NCBI GenBank assembly: GCA_947481755.1
Contig: CANKHS010000067.1
Coordinates: 1-7,089, forward strand
Source of the DNA: Actinomycetota bacterium
GTDB lineage: Bacteria; Actinomycetota; Thermoleophilia; Gaiellales; F1-60-MAGs149
Reading direction: 5' to 3'
DNA: 7,089 bases
Within the stretch, counting starts at the first letter, position 1, and every line of letters begins with the position of its first letter. Below the pieces are notes generated by a model. The model made no database searches and was not told where the DNA came from. It was given only the letters and a program-made list of their open reading frames with translations. This document shows positions 5,176-7,089 of the stretch, in pieces. Both the position numbers and the translations under genes were made by a program.

Positions 5176-6324
5176 ATGTCTGTGACGCCGAGCGATATTC
5201 AAGAGGAGCTCGTTGCGCTTGCGCGCTCGTTTGCCGAGAAGGAGATTCGGCCCGTCGCTGCGCACTACGACGAGACGGAGGAGACACCCTGGGAGCCGTT
5301 CAACAAGGCCTCCGAGCTTGGTCTCACCTCGTACGACCTGCCAGAAGAATTTGGTGGCGGCGGCATCACCGATCTCTCGACCGCCTGCCTGATCCATGAG
5401 GAGCTGACGTACGGCGACGCGCCGATCGGCAACTTCATCGGCTCGGCCTCGTTCTTTGCGGGCGTCATTGTCGAGCTCGGTACCGAGGCGCAGAAGGCGC
5501 GCTGGGTACCGCCGCTCTGCGGCCCTAACCCGAAGCTCGGCGCGCTCGCGACGACCGAGCCCGAGGCGGGCTCCGACGCCAGCGCAATCACGACGCACGC
5601 CAAGCCCGTCGAGGGCGGCTACCTGCTGAATGGCTCGAAGACGTGGATCTCGAATGCCGGTGTGGCCGAGTACTACCTCGTCTTCGCGACCGTCGCCCCG
5701 GGCACGCGTTCGAAGGGCATCACGGCGTTCGTCGTCGAGGCCGGTGACGAGGGCTTTAGCGTCGGCAACAAGCTGCACAAGCTTGGCCAGCGCTGCATTC
5801 CGACGCACGAGATCTTCTTCCAGGACGTCTTTCTGCCCGAGGATCGTCGCATCGGCGGCGAAGGCAAGGGCTTTAGTGGCCTGATGAAGAAGTTCGACGA
5901 GTCGCGTGTGCTGCTGGCAGCGGGCGAGGTCGGCATGGGACGCGCATCGCTCGACTACGCCGTCGAGTACGCCAAGGAGCGCAAGGCGTTCGGCTCGGCG
6001 ATCCACACCAACCAGGCCGTCTCGTTTCGGCTCGTCGATGCACGGATGAAGATCGACCAGGCGCGGCTGATGGCCCATCACGCGGCGGCGCTGGCTGACG
6101 CGGGCAAGCCGTTTAGCGCCGAGGCCGCGATGGCCAAGCTGGCCGCCTCCGAAGCCTGCTGGTTCTCGGCCTGGGCCTGCTGCCAGACGCTTGGCGGCTA
6201 CGCCTACTCGCGCGAGTATCCGGCCGAGAAGTGGTTGCGCGACGCCAAGCTCGAAGAGCTCTGGGAGGGGACGTCGGACATCATGCGTCTGATCATCTCC
6301 CGCGACATGTTCCCCCGCGTTTAG
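5176..6324 (+). CDS. Acyl-CoA dehydrogenase (FAD-dependent), complete
   Basis: A soluble flavoenzyme of 382 aa, the usual family length. It introduces a trans-2 double bond into acyl-CoA and passes electrons to ETF. Domains in order: N-terminal helical part (1-120); beta domain with the FAD/substrate motif LATTEPEAGSDASA (124-137) and LNGSKTWISNAGVAEYYLV (151-169); and C-terminal helices with ERKAFGSAI (268-276), QTLGGYAYSREYPAEKWLRD (337-356) and LWEGTSDIMR (362-371). E364 aligns with the catalytic base of medium-chain enzymes, so the enzyme looks active. ATG at 5176 is preferred over the TTG at 5173 because GGAGAGAGG (5161-5169) is then 6 bases upstream. The gene is 16 bases before a second acyl-CoA dehydrogenase and likely shares its mRNA. 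Chain-length preference cannot be told from the sequence. A 16-bp palindrome lies just upstream. Confidence 0.95.
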   Translation: MSVTPSDIQEELVALARSFAEKEIRPVAAHYDETEETPWEPFNKASELGLTSYDLPEEFGGGGITDLSTACLIHEELTYGDAPIGNFIGSASFFAGVIVELGTEAQKARWVPPLCGPNPKLGALATTEPEAGSDASAITTHAKPVEGGYLLNGSKTWISNAGVAEYYLVFATVAPGTRSKGITAFVVEAGDEGFSVGNKLHKLGQRCIPTHEIFFQDVFLPEDRRIGGEGKGFSGLMKKFDESRVLLAAGEVGMGRASLDYAVEYAKERKAFGSAIHTNQAVSFRLVDARMKIDQARLMAHHAAALADAGKPFSAEAAMAKLAASEACWFSAWACCQTLGGYAYSREYPAEKWLRDAKLEELWEGTSDIMRLIISRDMFPRV

Positions 6325-6340
6325 GTCGAAGGAGACCACG

Positions 6341-7089
6341 ATGGACCTCTCTCTCAATGCCCGTGAGCTCGAGATTCAGCAGCGTTCGCGCAAGCTCTGC
6401 GACGACGTGTTACTACCGCTCGAGATCCCTTGCGACGAACAGGACGGCCTGTCGCCGGCCGAGCTGAAGGACGCCTACCAGGCGATCATCGACGCCAAGC
6501 TCAACGCCGTCAACATGCGCGAGGAGTGGGGTGGCCAAGGCCTCTCGCTGTTCGAGCAGGTGTTGTCGCAAGAGCAGCTCGGCCGTTCGACGAATGCCCT
6601 TTGGGACATCGTCTGGCGCCCTGCCAACGTGCTCAAGTACTGCACGCCAGAGCAGCGCGAGCGCTTCTTGATTCCCGAGATCGCCGGCAAGCGCCGCTCG
6701 TGTTACGCGATCACGGAGGAGAACGCCGGCTCCGATCCTTCTGTCCTCGCGACCACCGCTGTCCGCAAGGGCGACGGCTTCGTCCTCAACGGCGAGAAGT
6801 GGTACGTGACGGTCGGCGACGTCGCCGATTATCAGATCGTGGTGGCCGACGTCCCGGGCGAGGGCCCTGTCTCGCTCTTGATCGACCGCGACCAGGACGG
6901 CGTCGAGGAGTACCGACGCCCTCGCTACATGCACCATTTCGTCTACGAGCATCCGATCTTCCGCTACCACGACGTCGAGGTCAGCGCCGATCGCGTGCTG
7001 GGCGAGGTTGGTGAGGGCTACAACCTGACCAAGGAGTGGTTTATGGAGGAGCGCCTGATGATTGCGGCGCGCTGCCTTGGTGGGGCCGA
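6341..7089 (+). CDS. Second acyl-CoA dehydrogenase, cut by the right edge
   Basis: I translated 249 codons from the ATG at 6341 with no stop before the window ends. The protein shows the helical N-terminus with EEWGGQGLSLFEQVL (61-75), the FAD-binding motif YAITEENAGSDPS (122-134), LNGEKWYVTVGDVADYQIV (149-167) and RVLGEVGEGY (218-227). The C-terminal domain with the catalytic glutamate lies outside, so activity cannot be judged. GAAGGAG (6328-6334) sits 6 bases before the ATG. Only 16 bases separate it from the first dehydrogenase, so translation from a single mRNA is likely. Its sequence is clearly different from its neighbour, so this is not a recent duplication. It could be an independent enzyme or the partner subunit of a heteromeric dehydrogenase, as known for some actinobacterial pairs. 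Confidence 0.93.
   Translation, partial: MDLSLNARELEIQQRSRKLCDDVLLPLEIPCDEQDGLSPAELKDAYQAIIDAKLNAVNMREEWGGQGLSLFEQVLSQEQLGRSTNALWDIVWRPANVLKYCTPEQRERFLIPEIAGKRRSCYAITEENAGSDPSVLATTAVRKGDGFVLNGEKWYVTVGDVADYQIVVADVPGEGPVSLLIDRDQDGVEEYRRPRYMHHFVYEHPIFRYHDVEVSADRVLGEVGEGYNLTKEWFMEERLMIAARCLGGA

Noticed and set aside
4846..5287. Minus-strand reading frames crossing the palindrome (4846-5121 and 5051-5287)
   Set aside because: They are made of antisense coding DNA plus translated palindrome arms (for example GSGTIWTF and VPDPFWTF, the two strands of the same unit). There is no ribosome binding site or family resemblance.
5137..6357. 406-aa minus-strand reading frame opposite the first acyl-CoA dehydrogenase
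   Set aside because: It is an antisense shadow of a clear dehydrogenase. It is rich in Arg, Ala, Leu and Gly, has no recognisable motif and crosses the gene boundary. Long antisense frames are expected in GC-rich coding DNA.

Overview
The window is a stretch of high-GC bacterial chromosome. Several features point to an actinobacterium: GTG starts, four genes that look leaderless (a TAnnnT box exactly 6 bases before the start codon), tandem acyl-CoA dehydrogenases and a thioredoxin-TPR protein. This placement is an inference from style and gene content; no rRNA or other phylogenetic marker is present. I see no tRNA, rRNA, CRISPR array, transposase, integrase or phage gene.

Layout, left to right. 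(1) Bases 1-219, minus strand: the first 73 codons of leuC (3-isopropylmalate dehydratase large subunit), running off the left edge. (2) Bases 220-284: a compact divergent promoter region with a perfect 6-bp dyad at 244-258. (3) Bases 285-2172, plus strand: a probable two-gene unit of a small two-helix membrane protein (87 aa) and a 14-helix-type MFS drug exporter (528 aa). (4) Bases 2169-3703, minus strand: two tandem paralogues of the thioredoxin-TPR (CnoX/YbbN) type. The upstream one has an intact WCGPC site; the downstream one has lost both cysteines. The downstream copy and the MFS gene converge with overlapping stop codons. (5) Bases 3801-4994, plus strand: a second MFS exporter, of the DHA3 type. 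Its stop codon lies inside (6), a 103-bp nested palindrome at 4990-5092. This consists of two inverted copies of a 35-bp unit that is itself a hairpin. (7) Bases 5176-7089, plus strand: two co-directional acyl-CoA dehydrogenase genes, the second cut by the right edge, preceded by a 16-bp palindromic operator candidate.

How the genes work together: leuC belongs to leucine synthesis and is read away from the rest. The acyl-CoA dehydrogenases form an FAD-dependent beta-oxidation-type operon. The thioredoxin-TPR pair is a protein-quality or redox module. The two MFS exporters are independent of each other. This is mostly ordinary chromosomal content. The items most worth a second look are the nested palindrome, the redox-dead thioredoxin paralogue, and the consistent leaderless-promoter geometry, which also fixes the start of the second MFS gene.
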